From contig NC_019966.1 in NCBI RefSeq assembly GCF_000328565.1, positions 3,224,001 to 3,288,000 of the forward strand: a stretch of DNA of 64,000 bases. Reading direction: 5' to 3'. The DNA is from Mycobacterium sp. JS623. Lineage in GTDB: Bacteria; Actinomycetota; Actinomycetes; Mycobacteriales; Mycobacteriaceae. The notes beneath the pieces are model-generated. The model saw only the letters and a list, made by a program, of their open reading frames with translations. It made no database searches and was not told where the DNA came from. Made by a program: the position numbers and the translations under genes. Numbering within the stretch: position 1 is the first letter of the stretch; every line of letters begins with the position of its first letter. Shown here in pieces: positions 19,511 through 31,208 of the stretch.

Positions 19511-20986
19511 ATGCCCATCGACCCGAGGACGCCGGTACTCATCGGCTACGGCCAGGTCAATCAGCACGACGACCACCCAGGCGTGGAACCCGTCGACCTG
19601 ATGGCGGCGGCCGCGCGGGCCGCTGCGGATCCGCGGGTCCTCGAGGCCGTCGACTCGATCCGCGTCGTCAACGTGCTGTCCTGGCGCTACCGCGACCCTG
19701 GACTGCTGCTGGCCCAGCGGCTGCGCGCCAAGGACGCTGCAACCCGGTACACCGGGGTCGGCGGCAATGTGCCGCAGACACTGGTCAACCAGGCCTGCCT
19801 GGACATTCAGGCGGGCCGCACTGACACGGTACTGATCGCGGGGGCCGAAACCTGGCGTACCCGAACACGACTGCGGGCCAGCGGCGCCAAGCCGGACTGG
19901 ACCAGCCAGGACGAGTCCGTTCCGATGGCCGAGCGTCTCGACGAGGACATGCAGATGGCCGGCCCCGCGGAGCTCCGGATCAAGCTGGACCGGCCCGCTT
20001 ATGTCTATCCGATGTTCGAGCAGGCGCTGCGGATGGCGGCAGGGGAGTCTGCCGATGAGCATGTACGTCGCATCGGCGAGCTGTGGTCGCAGTTCAGCGG
20101 GGTGGCCGCGAAGAATCCGCACGCCTGGAGCCGCGAGCCACTGGCGCCGCACCAGATCTGGCAGCCCAGCCCACGCAACCGGATGATCAGCTGGCCCTAC
20201 ACCAAGCTGATGAACTCCAACAACATGGTCGACCAGGGCGCGGTGCTGGTGCTCACCTCGGCGGAGAAGGCGACGTATCTGCAAATTCCTTCTGAGCGTT
20301 GGGTTTTCCCGTACGCGGGCACCGATTCACACGACACCTACGCCATCGGTGAACGGGCCGAGTTCCACAGCTCACCCGCGATCAGGATCGCCGGGCAGCG
20401 GGCCATGCAGTTGGCAGGTGTCGGGGTCGACGACCTCGACCTGATCGACGTGTACTCGTGTTTCCCGTCGGCGGTCCAGGTGGCGGCCAACGAGCTGGGG
20501 CTGCCGCTCGGCGACCCGGGCAGGCCGTTGACGGTCACCGGTGGTCTGACGTTCGCAGGGGGGCCGTGGAACAACTACGTCACCCATTCGATCGCCACCA
20601 TGGCCGAGCGCCTTGTCGCCAACCCCGGCCAGCGCGGGCTCGTCACCGCCAACGGCGGCTACCTGACCAAGCACAGCTTCGGGGTATACGGCACGGAGCC
20701 GCCGAGTCACGAGTTCCGTTGGGAGGACGTGCAATCCGAGGTAGACCGCGAACCGATCCGGGAGGCAGTCGTCGAATGGTCAGGCGTCGGCACGGTCGAG
20801 GCGTGGACCACCCCGTTCAGCCGCACCGGCACCGCAGAGAAGGCCTTCCTGGCCGTCCGCACGCCCGAGGACGCGCGGGCGCTCGCGGTAATCCCCGATC
20901 CGGCGGAGGCCGACGCCACCATCCGCGACGACATTGCAGGTGCCAAGGTGCAGGTCAACGCGGACGGCACCGCGAGCCTGCTCTAG
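19511..20986 (+). CDS. Thiolase-like acetyl-CoA acetyltransferase homologue
   Basis: A 491-residue thiolase-superfamily protein in the Rv1867 position, 4 bases after the CoA-transferase fusion and so almost certainly co-transcribed. The thiolase fold is recognised from IDPRTPVLIGYGQVNQ, TLVNQACLDIQAGRTDTVLI (candidate nucleophilic Cys), GVDDLDLIDVYSCFPSAVQV and TANGGYLTKHSFGVYGTEPP. The motif around the Cys (NQACLD) departs from the classical N-x-x-C-x-S-G, so activity and direction are uncertain. Together with the transferase it probably handles acyl-CoA or steroid/fatty-acid intermediates; that is inference. Confidence 0.85.
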   Translation: MPIDPRTPVLIGYGQVNQHDDHPGVEPVDLMAAAARAAADPRVLEAVDSIRVVNVLSWRYRDPGLLLAQRLRAKDAATRYTGVGGNVPQTLVNQACLDIQAGRTDTVLIAGAETWRTRTRLRASGAKPDWTSQDESVPMAERLDEDMQMAGPAELRIKLDRPAYVYPMFEQALRMAAGESADEHVRRIGELWSQFSGVAAKNPHAWSREPLAPHQIWQPSPRNRMISWPYTKLMNSNNMVDQGAVLVLTSAEKATYLQIPSERWVFPYAGTDSHDTYAIGERAEFHSSPAIRIAGQRAMQLAGVGVDDLDLIDVYSCFPSAVQVAANELGLPLGDPGRPLTVTGGLTFAGGPWNNYVTHSIATMAERLVANPGQRGLVTANGGYLTKHSFGVYGTEPPSHEFRWEDVQSEVDREPIREAVVEWSGVGTVEAWTTPFSRTGTAEKAFLAVRTPEDARALAVIPDPAEADATIRDDIAGAKVQVNADGTASLL

Positions 20987-21777
20987 ACCAGATCAGCCAG
21001 CAACCCGTCGACGCGCTGTTGCACCACCACATCGGTGTGCGGGCCGACGATTGCGTGCACTCGGTCGGCCTCGATGGCTTCGATCGCGGCCTGAGCAACG
21101 ACCGCGGGGTTGATGGCGCCGTCAGGCATGCCGCTGCCGTCGCCGGGTGTGGCGGCCGCATCCGGCGGGACCAGCCGCGCCGAGTTCGCGCCCAACGGCG
21201 TGTCGACGAGTCCCGGGCAGAGCACCGTTGCGCCCAAAAGGTTTGACACCGAGCGTAATTCGGTGTTCAGCGTCTCTGTCAGCCCGACCACCGCATGCAT
21301 GGTCGCGGCGTAGGGCGCGAGCATCGGCAGCGCCATCAGCCCGCCCGCCGAGGCGGTGTTGAGGAAATGCCCGGAGCCCTGCGCGATGAACAGCGGGGCG
21401 AACGTGCGGATCCCGTTGACGACGCCCATCAGCTTGACGTCGATGAGCCAGCGCCAGGTCCCCGGCAGCTGCTCCCACGTCGGCGCCTGTTCGCATACGA
21501 CTCCGGCGTTGTTGCAGACAAGATCCACGCGGCCGAACCGTTCGACGGTCTCGTCGGCGAGCGCGTCCAGATCGGCGTCGACGCTGACGTCTGCCCGCAC
21601 GCCAGCCGCATGTCCGGCCTGGCCGGCCAGCGCGTCGACCGCGACGGGGATCGCGTCCTCGCGGATGTCGGCGATCATCACGTTCACGCCACGCTGCACC
21701 AGCGCTTCAGCGATGGCAAAGCCGATGCCGCTTGTTCCGCCGGTGACCACCGCGGTCTGTCCCGCCTCGATTTTCAC
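20983..21777 (-). CDS. Short-chain dehydrogenase with Lys-to-Met change in the catalytic motif
   Basis: Classical SDR of 264 residues, similar by position and pattern to Rv1865c. The cofactor motif TGGTSGIGFAIAEAL, the NNAG motif in DLVCNNAGVV and the Ser in LNTASAGGLMA are intact. The active-site Tyr is present in LAPYAATMHAVVGLTETL, but the Lys expected four residues later is Met. GTG start at 21777, overlapping the stop of the lipoprotein gene in a 4-base coupling. The 3' end overlaps the thiolase-like stop. If the Met is real, catalysis should be weak or absent. Confidence 0.9.
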   Translation of the reverse strand: MKIEAGQTAVVTGGTSGIGFAIAEALVQRGVNVMIADIREDAIPVAVDALAGQAGHAAGVRADVSVDADLDALADETVERFGRVDLVCNNAGVVCEQAPTWEQLPGTWRWLIDVKLMGVVNGIRTFAPLFIAQGSGHFLNTASAGGLMALPMLAPYAATMHAVVGLTETLNTELRSVSNLLGATVLCPGLVDTPLGANSARLVPPDAAATPGDGSGMPDGAINPAVVAQAAIEAIEADRVHAIVGPHTDVVVQQRVDGLLADLV

Positions 21778-22337
21778 GGTGCTCCTTGGGGCACATCGGT
21801 GTATTGGGGTACGAACCCGTCCGCGGAAAAGGTGAATCCCTTTCCGCTCGTATCACTGCTGCATGAGACGCCGGATTCCTGGACGTTGCAGCGGAATCCA
21901 GCGGCAGCAAGAATCCTGTTGAACGGCAACGCCTTTGCCGATCCGGACGCCATCGAGAACTCTGGCTGCTCAAGCGTGACGAACTGTGGATCGCCCTGTT
22001 CGTCGACAACGAGAGCGTTCGTCGAATCCGGCTCGCCCGCGATGCCAAGCCCGGACTGCCAGCTGCTCGCCGCCTGACAGCCCGCCTTGGTACGCGTCAG
22101 GATCGCGCAGCGCCACTTGCCGCTTGGCGTGGTGAAGTAGTAGCCCGTGATCTCGCCGGCCTGCCCGACGTAGTCGAACGCGTTGACGAGGTGCGCGTTG
22201 CTGGGCGGTGGCGAGGGCGCGACGGACGGGGCGGCGTCGCGCTCGGGCGGCGCCTCGGAGGTGTTGACAACGGTCGGCCCGGAACAGCCAGCGAGCATCG
22301 CGACCGCGGACAGTGCGGCCATGGTGTGGCGGATCAA
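21774..22337 (-). CDS. Putative lipoprotein, 187 aa
   Basis: An exported lipoprotein of unknown function. A short hydrophobic leader ends in the lipobox LAGC-SGP, so the mature protein would begin at Cys18. A Ser/Pro/Ala-rich linker (VAPSPPPSNAH) leads to a domain with four further Cys (WRCAILTRTKAGC, FRCNVQESGVSC), which suggests two disulfides. The TTG at 22337 is favoured because it overlaps the upstream reductase stop in TTGA and supplies an Arg before the hydrophobic core; ATG 22322 is the alternative. It sits in a tight run with the ferredoxin reductase and SDR genes. Confidence 0.8.
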   Translation of the reverse strand: MIRHTMAALSAVAMLAGCSGPTVVNTSEAPPERDAAPSVAPSPPPSNAHLVNAFDYVGQAGEITGYYFTTPSGKWRCAILTRTKAGCQAASSWQSGLGIAGEPDSTNALVVDEQGDPQFVTLEQPEFSMASGSAKALPFNRILAAAGFRCNVQESGVSCSSDTSGKGFTFSADGFVPQYTDVPQGAP

Positions 22338-23524
22338 GCGTCTCCCAATGGCTCACGGGACCGGATCTGCGATTTGATGTCGTCGAGTCCTTCCCAGATG
22401 TTCACGTTCATCCCGGCCAGCACCCGGTCGTCGCCGTCGAGCCAGAACGCGGTGAATTCGCGCTTGGCGACGTCACCACGGAAAGCGACTCGGTCATAGT
22501 GCGGCGCGTGGCCGACGTACTCCATGCCGAGGTCGTACTGATCGGTGAAGAAGTAGGGGAGTTCGTCGTAGGAGGCCTGCTTGCCGAGCATGCCTGCGAC
22601 GGCGACGGCGGGTTGCTTGAGCGCGTTGGCCCAGTGCTCGGTGCGAATGCGCATGCCGAACAGCGGGTGCTCAGCCGAGGCGATGTCGCCGACCGCGAAG
22701 ATGTCGGGGTCACTGGTGCACAGCGAGGAATCGACGAGCACGCCGCCGTCGCCCATGGCCAGCCCCGCCTTTTCAGCGAGAGCGGTGTTGGGGGCGGCGC
22801 CGACCGCGACAAGGACTGCGTCGGCGTTGACGGTGGAGCCGTCGCCGAGCTTGAGCCCAGTCGCCTTGCCGTCGGCGGTGGTGATTTCGGCAACGGAGGC
22901 ACCGAGGCGAAGGTCGACGCCGTGTTCGCGGTGCAGGTCGGCGAACACCTCGCCGACTTCGCGACCGAGGGCCGCCATCAGGGGAAGCTCCGCCACCTCG
23001 ACGACGGTGACGTTGACGCCGCGATCGCGGGCACCGGCTGCGACTTCAAGCCCGATCCACCCGCCGCCGACGACGGCCAGCGAGGACCCCTCGACCAGTG
23101 CGGAATTCAGTGCGTCGGCGTCGTCGAGGGTGCGCAGGTAGTGCACACCGTCGGCGTCTGCGCCAGGGATCGACGGCCTGCGCGGTTGCGAGCCGGTGGC
23201 GAGCAGAAGCTTGTCGTAGCGCACCGTGCTGCCATCGGGAAGGGAGATGGTGTGTGCGCCAGGGTCGATCGCCGCGACCTCGGTGCCGAGCTGCAATTCG
23301 ATGTGGTGATCGCGATACCAAGCCGACGAAGCCGGCGTGAAGTCGGCGAGTTGTTTCTTGCCTGCCAGGTATTCCTTGGACAGCGGCGGACGCTCATAGG
23401 GGAGGTGTTCTTCAGCGGCAAACAAGACGACGTGGCCGTCGAAATCGTTGTCGCGCAATGCCTCTGCCGCTTTGGCGCCGGCGAGACCGCCGCCGACGAT
23501 GGCGAATGTGGACGACGTTGTCAT
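22334..23524 (-). CDS. FAD/NAD(P)-dependent ferredoxin reductase
   Basis: A 396-residue flavoprotein of the rubredoxin/putidaredoxin reductase type, in the Rv1869c position; it passes electrons from NAD(P)H to a ferredoxin. Two dinucleotide folds are visible: FAIVGGGLAGAKAAEAL for FAD and LAVVGGGWIGLEVAAGA for NAD(P)H. PYERPPLSKEYL, LLLATGSQPRR and IFAVGDIASAEHP are typical. A C-terminal reductase domain begins near RIRTEHWANALKQ. First gene of a run with the lipoprotein and SDR genes. No ferredoxin or P450 partner is adjacent. Confidence 0.92.
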   Translation of the reverse strand: MTTSSTFAIVGGGLAGAKAAEALRDNDFDGHVVLFAAEEHLPYERPPLSKEYLAGKKQLADFTPASSAWYRDHHIELQLGTEVAAIDPGAHTISLPDGSTVRYDKLLLATGSQPRRPSIPGADADGVHYLRTLDDADALNSALVEGSSLAVVGGGWIGLEVAAGARDRGVNVTVVEVAELPLMAALGREVGEVFADLHREHGVDLRLGASVAEITTADGKATGLKLGDGSTVNADAVLVAVGAAPNTALAEKAGLAMGDGGVLVDSSLCTSDPDIFAVGDIASAEHPLFGMRIRTEHWANALKQPAVAVAGMLGKQASYDELPYFFTDQYDLGMEYVGHAPHYDRVAFRGDVAKREFTAFWLDGDDRVLAGMNVNIWEGLDDIKSQIRSREPLGDA

Positions 23525-23551
23525 GTTGCCTGAGCCTACTCGCCGCGGTCT

Positions 23552-24322
23552 TCAGCCGACACGCGCCGCCAGCAGCTCCTTGAGCGTGCGCGAATTGCGG
23601 ATCGCGTGGCCACCGAGGTCGTTGTTGAAGTAGACCAGCACCCGTCGGCCCTCTGAATGCCATTCGGACACCCGGTCGGCCCACTGCCGCAGCTCGTCGT
23701 CGGGATACGAACCGGCGTAGATCGACTCCTGCGGCGGTCCGTGCATCCGGACGTAGACCAGCGAGCTCGTCGCGCGGGGGACACATCGCAGGCCCGCGCC
23801 GCTCATCACGACATATGCCGCGTCGTGTCGTTCCAACAGCGCATACACCGCGGGGTCGTCCCACGACGGATGCCGCAGCTCCATCGCGACGGGAATCCAG
23901 TCGGGCATCACGGTCAGGAAGTGGTCGAGCCGTTCGTCATCGCGTTCCATTCCCGGGTGCAACTGCACCAGCAGTGCCTCCCGACGATCGCCAAGAGCGG
24001 TCCAGCACCGCTCGAACCGCTCCACCCACGGCTCGGGTGTGCCCAGGCGCCGGTAATGGGTCAGCCCGCGATGCGCCTTGACCGACATCGTGAAGCCCTC
24101 CGGCAGCCGGTCCCGCCAGCCGGAAAAGGTGGCGTCCTTGGGCCAGCGGTAGAAGCTGGCGTTGAGTTCGACGGTGTCGTACTCCTCGACGTAGCGCGCC
24201 AGCCGCTTGGCCACCGGCAGCCCGGGCCGATACAGCACGTCGTCCCAGTGGTCGTAGGACCATCCCGAGGTGCCGATGCGGATCTCGTTACTTCGGCGGG
24301 AGGCTCTTCGCGTAGGCGACAC
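23552..24322 (-). CDS. DUF72-family protein
   Basis: A 256-residue TIM-barrel-like protein of the widespread DUF72 family, function unknown. Diagnostic segments are IRIGTSGWSYDHWDDVLY, the YDTVELNASFYRWPKDAT pattern, FTMSVKAHRGLTHYRRL, and VYVRMHGPPQESIYAG. The GTG at 24322 is the only plausible start before the conserved IRIGTSGW; it makes the gene overlap the tfoX-like gene by 35 bases on the same strand, so the two are probably coupled. Confidence 0.88.
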   Translation of the reverse strand: MSPTRRASRRSNEIRIGTSGWSYDHWDDVLYRPGLPVAKRLARYVEEYDTVELNASFYRWPKDATFSGWRDRLPEGFTMSVKAHRGLTHYRRLGTPEPWVERFERCWTALGDRREALLVQLHPGMERDDERLDHFLTVMPDWIPVAMELRHPSWDDPAVYALLERHDAAYVVMSGAGLRCVPRATSSLVYVRMHGPPQESIYAGSYPDDELRQWADRVSEWHSEGRRVLVYFNNDLGGHAIRNSRTLKELLAARVG

Positions 24323-24620
24323 CGCGGCTCACCCAGCCCTGCAGCTGGCGTTTGGTCTTGACACCGTCGTTGGATACCCGAATCCAGCCGCGAGCCTCAC
24401 GCCCCGCCATCACCATGGGTTCGACGTGGTCGCGCGCCACCAACTTCTCGGTTTCGTCCGGGGGCACCCGCACCATCAGGCCGCCACGCCCGCTGGCCGC
24501 AACCGACATGTTGCCGTTGATCAGGAACGCCAGCCCGCCGAACATCCGCTTCTCCTCGACGCCGCGTTCGGCGGCGATCAGCTCACGGATCCGGTGGGCC
24601 AAGTCTTCGTCATAGGCCAT
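24288..24620 (-). CDS. TfoX/Sxy N-terminal domain protein
   Basis: A 110-residue single-domain protein matching the TfoX N-terminal fold (MAYDEDLAHRIRELIAAE, EKRMFGGLAFLINGNMSVAA, GLMVRVPPDETEKLVAR). TfoX regulates competence in Gammaproteobacteria, but the stand-alone actinobacterial form has no known function. It is the first gene of a two-gene unit with the DUF72 gene. The C-terminus GWVSRGVAYAKSLPPK is typical of the family. Confidence 0.9.
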   Translation of the reverse strand: MAYDEDLAHRIRELIAAERGVEEKRMFGGLAFLINGNMSVAASGRGGLMVRVPPDETEKLVARDHVEPMVMAGREARGWIRVSNDGVKTKRQLQGWVSRGVAYAKSLPPK

Positions 24621-24696
24621 GGGGGGACGTTAGCGCTCGGCTCCGACATTCACTCCACGTCGGCGCTGACGGTCCACGACCCGGTGTCGAACGAAT

Positions 24697-24746
24697 ATTG
24701 CACTCAGGGTCGTGACCTGCCCATCGATCGCGACCCTGAGTGCAAT
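24697..24746. repeat. Perfect 16-bp inverted repeat downstream of lon
   Basis: ATTGCACTCAGGGTCG (24697-24712) and its exact complement (24731-24746) flank an 18-base loop, 7 bases beyond the lon stop. As RNA it would form a strong stem, so it may terminate lon transcription. There is no U-tract. The arm sequence looks like a dispersed mycobacterial intergenic repeat, which I recall but cannot verify here. Confidence 0.65.
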
Positions 24747-24753
24747 CTTGGGG

Positions 24754-27117
24754 TCAGGCCGCCACGGTCGCAGCGTCGGCCGCAGGCTCCAGCGCCTGCG
24801 CGACGATCTCGGCGACGTCGGTCATCGGCTTGACCTCCAGCGACTCGAGCACATCGGCCGGGACATCGTCCAGGTCGGCCTCGTTGCGCTGCGGGATGAA
24901 AACCGTTGACAGACCTGCCCGTTGAGCGGCCAGCAGCTTCTGCTTCACCCCGCCGATCGGCAACACGCGTCCGTTCAGCGTGACCTCGCCGGTCATGCCG
25001 ACATCCGAACGCACCTGCCGTCCGGTGGCCATCGACACCAGCGCGGTCACCATCGTCACACCGGCCGACGGCCCGTCCTTCGGCACCGCGCCCGCAGGCA
25101 CGTGCACGTGGATCCGGCGGTCCAGCGCCTTCGGGTCGACACCCAACTGCTCGGCGTGTGAACGGACGTAGGACAGTGCGATGTGCGCCGACTCCTTCAT
25201 CACGTCGCCCAGCTGACCCGTCAATTGCAGCCCCGGTTCACCCTCGGTGGCGCCGGCCTCGATGTACAGCACATCGCCGCCGAGGCCAGTGACGGCCAAG
25301 CCTGTCGCGACACCGGGCACCGCCGTGCGCTCCTCCGAATCCGGCATGAACCGCGGACGGCCAAGGTAGTCAACGAGATCCGGCTCATCGATTCTCAGCG
25401 CTTTCGGAGCCGCTCCGGCGGCGACATCAGATCGAGCGTCCACTTCCGCTAATTTGGTTGTCGCCTTGCGCAGCGCCTTGGCCAGCAGCCGCTCGAACTG
25501 CCGCACACCCGGCTCGCGGGTGTAGTCGGCAGCGATCTTGCGCAGCGCGTCCTCGGTCACCGTCACCTCGTCCTCGGTCAGTGCCGCCCGCTCCCGCTGC
25601 CGGGGCAGCAGGAAGTCGCGGGCAATCGCGACCTTGTCGTCGGCGGTGTAGCCGTCGATCTGGATCAGCTCCATCCGGTCCAGCAGCGCCGACGGGATGT
25701 TCTCGATCACGTTGGCTGTCGCCAGGAACACGACATCGGACAGATCCAGATCCAGCTCCAGGTAGTGGTCGCGGAACGTGTGGTTCTGTGCGGGGTCCAA
25801 CACCTCGAGCAGCGCCGCCGACGGGTCGCCGCGGTAGTCGGAGCCGACCTTGTCGATCTCGTCAAGCAGCACAACGGGATTCATCGAACCCGCCTCGCCG
25901 ATCGCCCGCACGATGCGGCCCGGCAGCGCGCCGACGTAGGTCCGCCGGTGGCCACGGATCTCGGCCTCGTCGCGCACGCCGCCCAGGGCGACGCGAACGA
26001 ACTTGCGGCCCAACGCCCTTGCGACGCTCTCGCCAAGCGACGTCTTGCCGACGCCCGGAGGGCCGGCCAGCACCATCACGGCGCCGGAGCCGCGGCCGCC
26101 GACGACCGCCATGCCACGCTGCGCACGACGCGCCCGCACGGCGAGGTACTCGACGATGCGGTCCTTGACGTCCTCGAGACCGTGGTGGTCGGCGTCGAGA
26201 ATCTCGCGCGCCGACTTCAGGTCGGTGGAGTCCTCGGTACGCGTGTTCCACGGCAGGTCCAGCACGGTGTCCAGCCAGGTGCGGATCCAACCGCCCTCGG
26301 GGCTCTGCTCGCTGGACCGCTCCAGCTTGCCGACCTCGCGCAGTGCGGCTTCGCGCACCTTCTCGGGCAGGTCCGCGGCCTCGACGCGGCTGCGGTAGTC
26401 ATCAGAAGACCCTGTGCCGTCGTCCGCTTCTCCCAGTTCCTTACGGATGGCCGCCAACTGCTGACGCAGCAAAAACTCCTTTTGCGTCTTCTCCATGCCC
26501 TCGCGGACGTCTTCGGCGATCTTGTCGTTGACCTCCACCTCGGCGAGGTGGTCGCTGTTCCACTCGATGAGCGCCCGCAACCGCTCGGCCACATCGGGCG
26601 TCTCCAACAGCTGGCGCTTCTGCACCTGCGTCAGGTACGACGCATATCCAGCCGTGTCGGCCAGCGCTGACGGGTCGGTCAGCTGGTTGACGAAGTCGAC
26701 GATCTGCCACGCCTCGCGCCGCTGCAGATAGGCCAGCAGCAGCTTCTTGTACTCGGCAGCCAGTGCACGCGTCTCGTCGGTGGCGGCGGGTTCGGAAACC
26801 TCGGTCACCTCGACCCACAGCGCAGGTCCCGGGCCGTTGACGCCCGCTCCGATCTGGGCGCGGCCGTTTCCGCGGACCACCGCGGCGGTGCCGCTGCCGC
26901 CGGCGACACGGCCGACCTGCACGATCGAGGCCAACACGCCGTAGGACGGGTACCGGTCTTCGAGACGCGGGGCGATCAGCAGCTCGCCGGACTCGCTGGC
27001 CCGGGCGGCATCGACAGCAGCACGTGCCGCGTCGTCGAGCTCGATGGGCACGACCATGCCGGGCAGCACGATCGAGTCGCTCAAGAACAACACGGGCACT
27101 GATTTGGCGTCAGCCAT
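24754..27117 (-). CDS. lon: ATP-dependent Lon protease
   Basis: Cytosolic AAA+ serine protease that degrades misfolded and regulatory proteins. 787 residues: N-terminal substrate domain (about 1-190), coiled segment near [19 protein letters not shown]+ module with Walker [12 protein letters not shown] and Walker [12 protein letters not shown], and a C-terminal protease domain with catalytic Ser in [12 protein letters not shown] and Lys in [11 protein letters not shown]. The ATG is preceded by GGAGG. A HAIR-like inverted repeat lies just upstream, suggesting heat-shock control. M. tuberculosis has no Lon as I recall, while M. smegmatis does. Confidence 0.97.
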   Translation of the reverse strand: MADAKSVPVLFLSDSIVLPGMVVPIELDDAARAAVDAARASESGELLIAPRLEDRYPSYGVLASIVQVGRVAGGSGTAAVVRGNGRAQIGAGVNGPGPALWVEVTEVSEPAATDETRALAAEYKKLLLAYLQRREAWQIVDFVNQLTDPSALADTAGYASYLTQVQKRQLLETPDVAERLRALIEWNSDHLAEVEVNDKIAEDVREGMEKTQKEFLLRQQLAAIRKELGEADDGTGSSDDYRSRVEAADLPEKVREAALREVGKLERSSEQSPEGGWIRTWLDTVLDLPWNTRTEDSTDLKSAREILDADHHGLEDVKDRIVEYLAVRARRAQRGMAVVGGRGSGAVMVLAGPPGVGKTSLGESVARALGRKFVRVALGGVRDEAEIRGHRRTYVGALPGRIVRAIGEAGSMNPVVLLDEIDKVGSDYRGDPSAALLEVLDPAQNHTFRDHYLELDLDLSDVVFLATANVIENIPSALLDRMELIQIDGYTADDKVAIARDFLLPRQRERAALTEDEVTVTEDALRKIAADYTREPGVRQFERLLAKALRKATTKLAEVDARSDVAAGAAPKALRIDEPDLVDYLGRPRFMPDSEERTAVPGVATGLAVTGLGGDVLYIEAGATEGEPGLQLTGQLGDVMKESAHIALSYVRSHAEQLGVDPKALDRRIHVHVPAGAVPKDGPSAGVTMVTALVSMATGRQVRSDVGMTGEVTLNGRVLPIGGVKQKLLAAQRAGLSTVFIPQRNEADLDDVPADVLESLEVKPMTDVAEIVAQALEPAADAATVAA

Positions 27118-27129
27118 GAATCCTCCAAA

Positions 27130-27150
27130 GTTCAGTCAGACCGACTCAAC
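27130..27150. promoter_or_regulatory. HAIR-like (HspR-type) element upstream of lon
   Basis: On the lon strand the sequence reads GTTGAGT, seven bases, ACTGAAC, matching the HspR operator consensus CTTGAGT-N7-ACTCAAG at 11 of 14 positions with exact spacing. It lies 12 bases before the lon start codon. HspR control of lon is known in Streptomyces. The position so close to the start implies a very short leader or a roadblock mode. Confidence 0.45.
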
Positions 27151-27296
27151 CTTGGAGTCCGCTGGTTTGTTCCCGGCGTTCACTCTGCGCGTAGGGCGCG
27201 AAAGTTCGAGTAGTCAAGACCCTCACCGCAGCGTCAACTGCGCGACCGTTCGCCTGGCCCGCCGTTGGGCGAGCACGACGTCAACAGCGCACAAAG

Positions 27297-27335
27297 CAGG
27301 GAGCCTGCCGTTCGGGGGTTACGGCAGGCTCCCTG
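27297..27335 (-). terminator. Strong terminator after the antigen 85 gene
   Basis: A 14-bp perfect stem (27297-27310 with 27322-27335) and an 11-base loop begin 15 bases after the antigen 85 stop. In the minus-strand transcript the stem is followed by CUUUGUG, a short U-containing run. This is the clearest intrinsic terminator in the window. Confidence 0.75.
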
Positions 27336-27349
27336 GTTGTGGGTGGTCG

Positions 27350-29792
<2,443 letters not shown>

Positions 29793-29804
29793 CGTGCCAA
29801 CCCA

Positions 29805-31208
29805 CTAGTCGCCGGCTGCGGCCAATGTCCGCTTGACATGGTTGCGTCTCTCCTCAATGAGCCGGCCGAACTCATGCAAGAGCGCCGGCTTGCGCTGCAG
29901 CACCTCTTCGATGTGGTCTCGACCGATTTGCACAACGGTCACCTCGTCCAGCGCCTGAGCATTGGCCAATACCGCTTGCCGCGTCAACGCAGTCTGTCCC
30001 AGGAATGATCCCTCGTGGAGCGTCGTGATGGGTACCAGCGAGCCATCGTCGACCGGAACGGTCAGCCGGACACGACCCGCCACAATGAAGGTCATCTGGG
30101 CTGGCACGTCACCGACGTGCTGGATCACCTCGTCAGAGCCATACCGCAAGACCATCGCATGCGGTGTCAGCAGCTGTTGATCTGCCGGGGTCAACCGCAA
30201 TAGCGGCGCAACGGCCGTGCGGATTGCGCGTTCGACGATTTCAGGCGTAGCGAATTCATCCTCGGCCTCGTCGAGGTGAAGACCCTCGCGGCGTGCCGCG
30301 TACCAGATCCACCGCAGGAAATTGGACTTGGCAGGTCCATCATCGGCCGGTGAGTGCAGCGGGATACTCGTGCTGTATTGAAGGCCGCCCAGCGGAACGG
30401 TCGTCGGACTGCTGCCGGTCCTTAGTTGTGGAAGTTCACTCGCTATCCGCGACAACATCGCACACACGCGGTCGGGGGGGTCATCGATCGAGAAGGTTGT
30501 GGTGATCTTGATCTTGTGCGTACCGGGCGGTCGGCTCAGATTCGCGAATGACGCGACCGCCAACACCGAGTTCGGCGTGATCTGCAATCCGCTGCCGGTA
30601 TCGATATGCACTGCGCGCCAGTTGACTTCGACGACGCGACCGCGCACCGTAGACGTCTCGATCCAGTCCCCGAGCCGGAAGGGCTGTTCGAACAGCATGA
30701 GCAGGCCCGAGATAATCTGCCCAACGGAGTTCTGCAGCGTCAGGCCGATGACGATCGAGGTAACACCCAATGCGGTGAACAGTCCGCCAACATGCGCACC
30801 CCATACATACGAGAAGATGATGGCCAGGCCGACGGAGATCAGAAGGAATCGGGCGACGTCGACAAAGATCGCCGGCACACGTTGGCGCCACGTGCCCTGA
30901 GGAGCCGCCTGAAACAGGGTCGCGTTGACTCCCGAAAGCAGCAGCACCAGCACCATGAAGCCGAACAGCGTCGCGATTATTTTGACCGACGTTTCCCGCG
31001 TGGGCAGTTCGGTCGCCTTGACGAGCAGCAGAAGCAGGGCGCCAAGTGGAAGAAGGTAGTTCCGCAAGAGGCTGACGGGTCTGACCAGATAGCTCTTCTT
31101 GCGGGCGAGAGCGTGCTGCCACTCGGTGAGAAGGATCAGGCCGAGCGGTAATCCCAGCGCGACCCCGATGGCCCAGTAGAACCACGAAGAGGCCAGGATG
31201 TCGTTCAC
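29805..31208 (-). CDS. MscS-type channel with C-terminal cyclic-nucleotide-binding-like domain
   Basis: A 467-residue membrane protein. About four hydrophobic helices precede the pore helix (FTALGVTSIVIGLTLQNSVG) and the MscS beta domain (FRLGDWIETSTVRGRVVEVN). Residues about 340-455 form a cNMP-binding-like domain (AMVLRYGSDEVIQHVGD, FIVAGRVRLTVPVDDG). In its phosphate-binding cassette (GSFLGQTALTRQAVLANAQA) the usual Glu is Gln405 and, on an ungapped alignment, the ligand Arg is Ala415, so cAMP binding is doubtful. Its start overlaps the stop of the cyclase gene by 4 bases. The pairing matches Rv2434c-Rv2435c as I recall. Confidence 0.88.
   Translation of the reverse strand: MNDILASSWFYWAIGVALGLPLGLILLTEWQHALARKKSYLVRPVSLLRNYLLPLGALLLLLVKATELPTRETSVKIIATLFGFMVLVLLLSGVNATLFQAAPQGTWRQRVPAIFVDVARFLLISVGLAIIFSYVWGAHVGGLFTALGVTSIVIGLTLQNSVGQIISGLLMLFEQPFRLGDWIETSTVRGRVVEVNWRAVHIDTGSGLQITPNSVLAVASFANLSRPPGTHKIKITTTFSIDDPPDRVCAMLSRIASELPQLRTGSSPTTVPLGGLQYSTSIPLHSPADDGPAKSNFLRWIWYAARREGLHLDEAEDEFATPEIVERAIRTAVAPLLRLTPADQQLLTPHAMVLRYGSDEVIQHVGDVPAQMTFIVAGRVRLTVPVDDGSLVPITTLHEGSFLGQTALTRQAVLANAQALDEVTVVQIGRDHIEEVLQRKPALLHEFGRLIEERRNHVKRTLAAAGD

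Noticed and set aside
25458..26670. Long plus-strand frames opposite lon (for example 25458-26168 and 25765-26670)
   Set aside because: They are Arg/Pro/His-rich shadow frames of a well-supported Lon gene, as expected in high-GC DNA.
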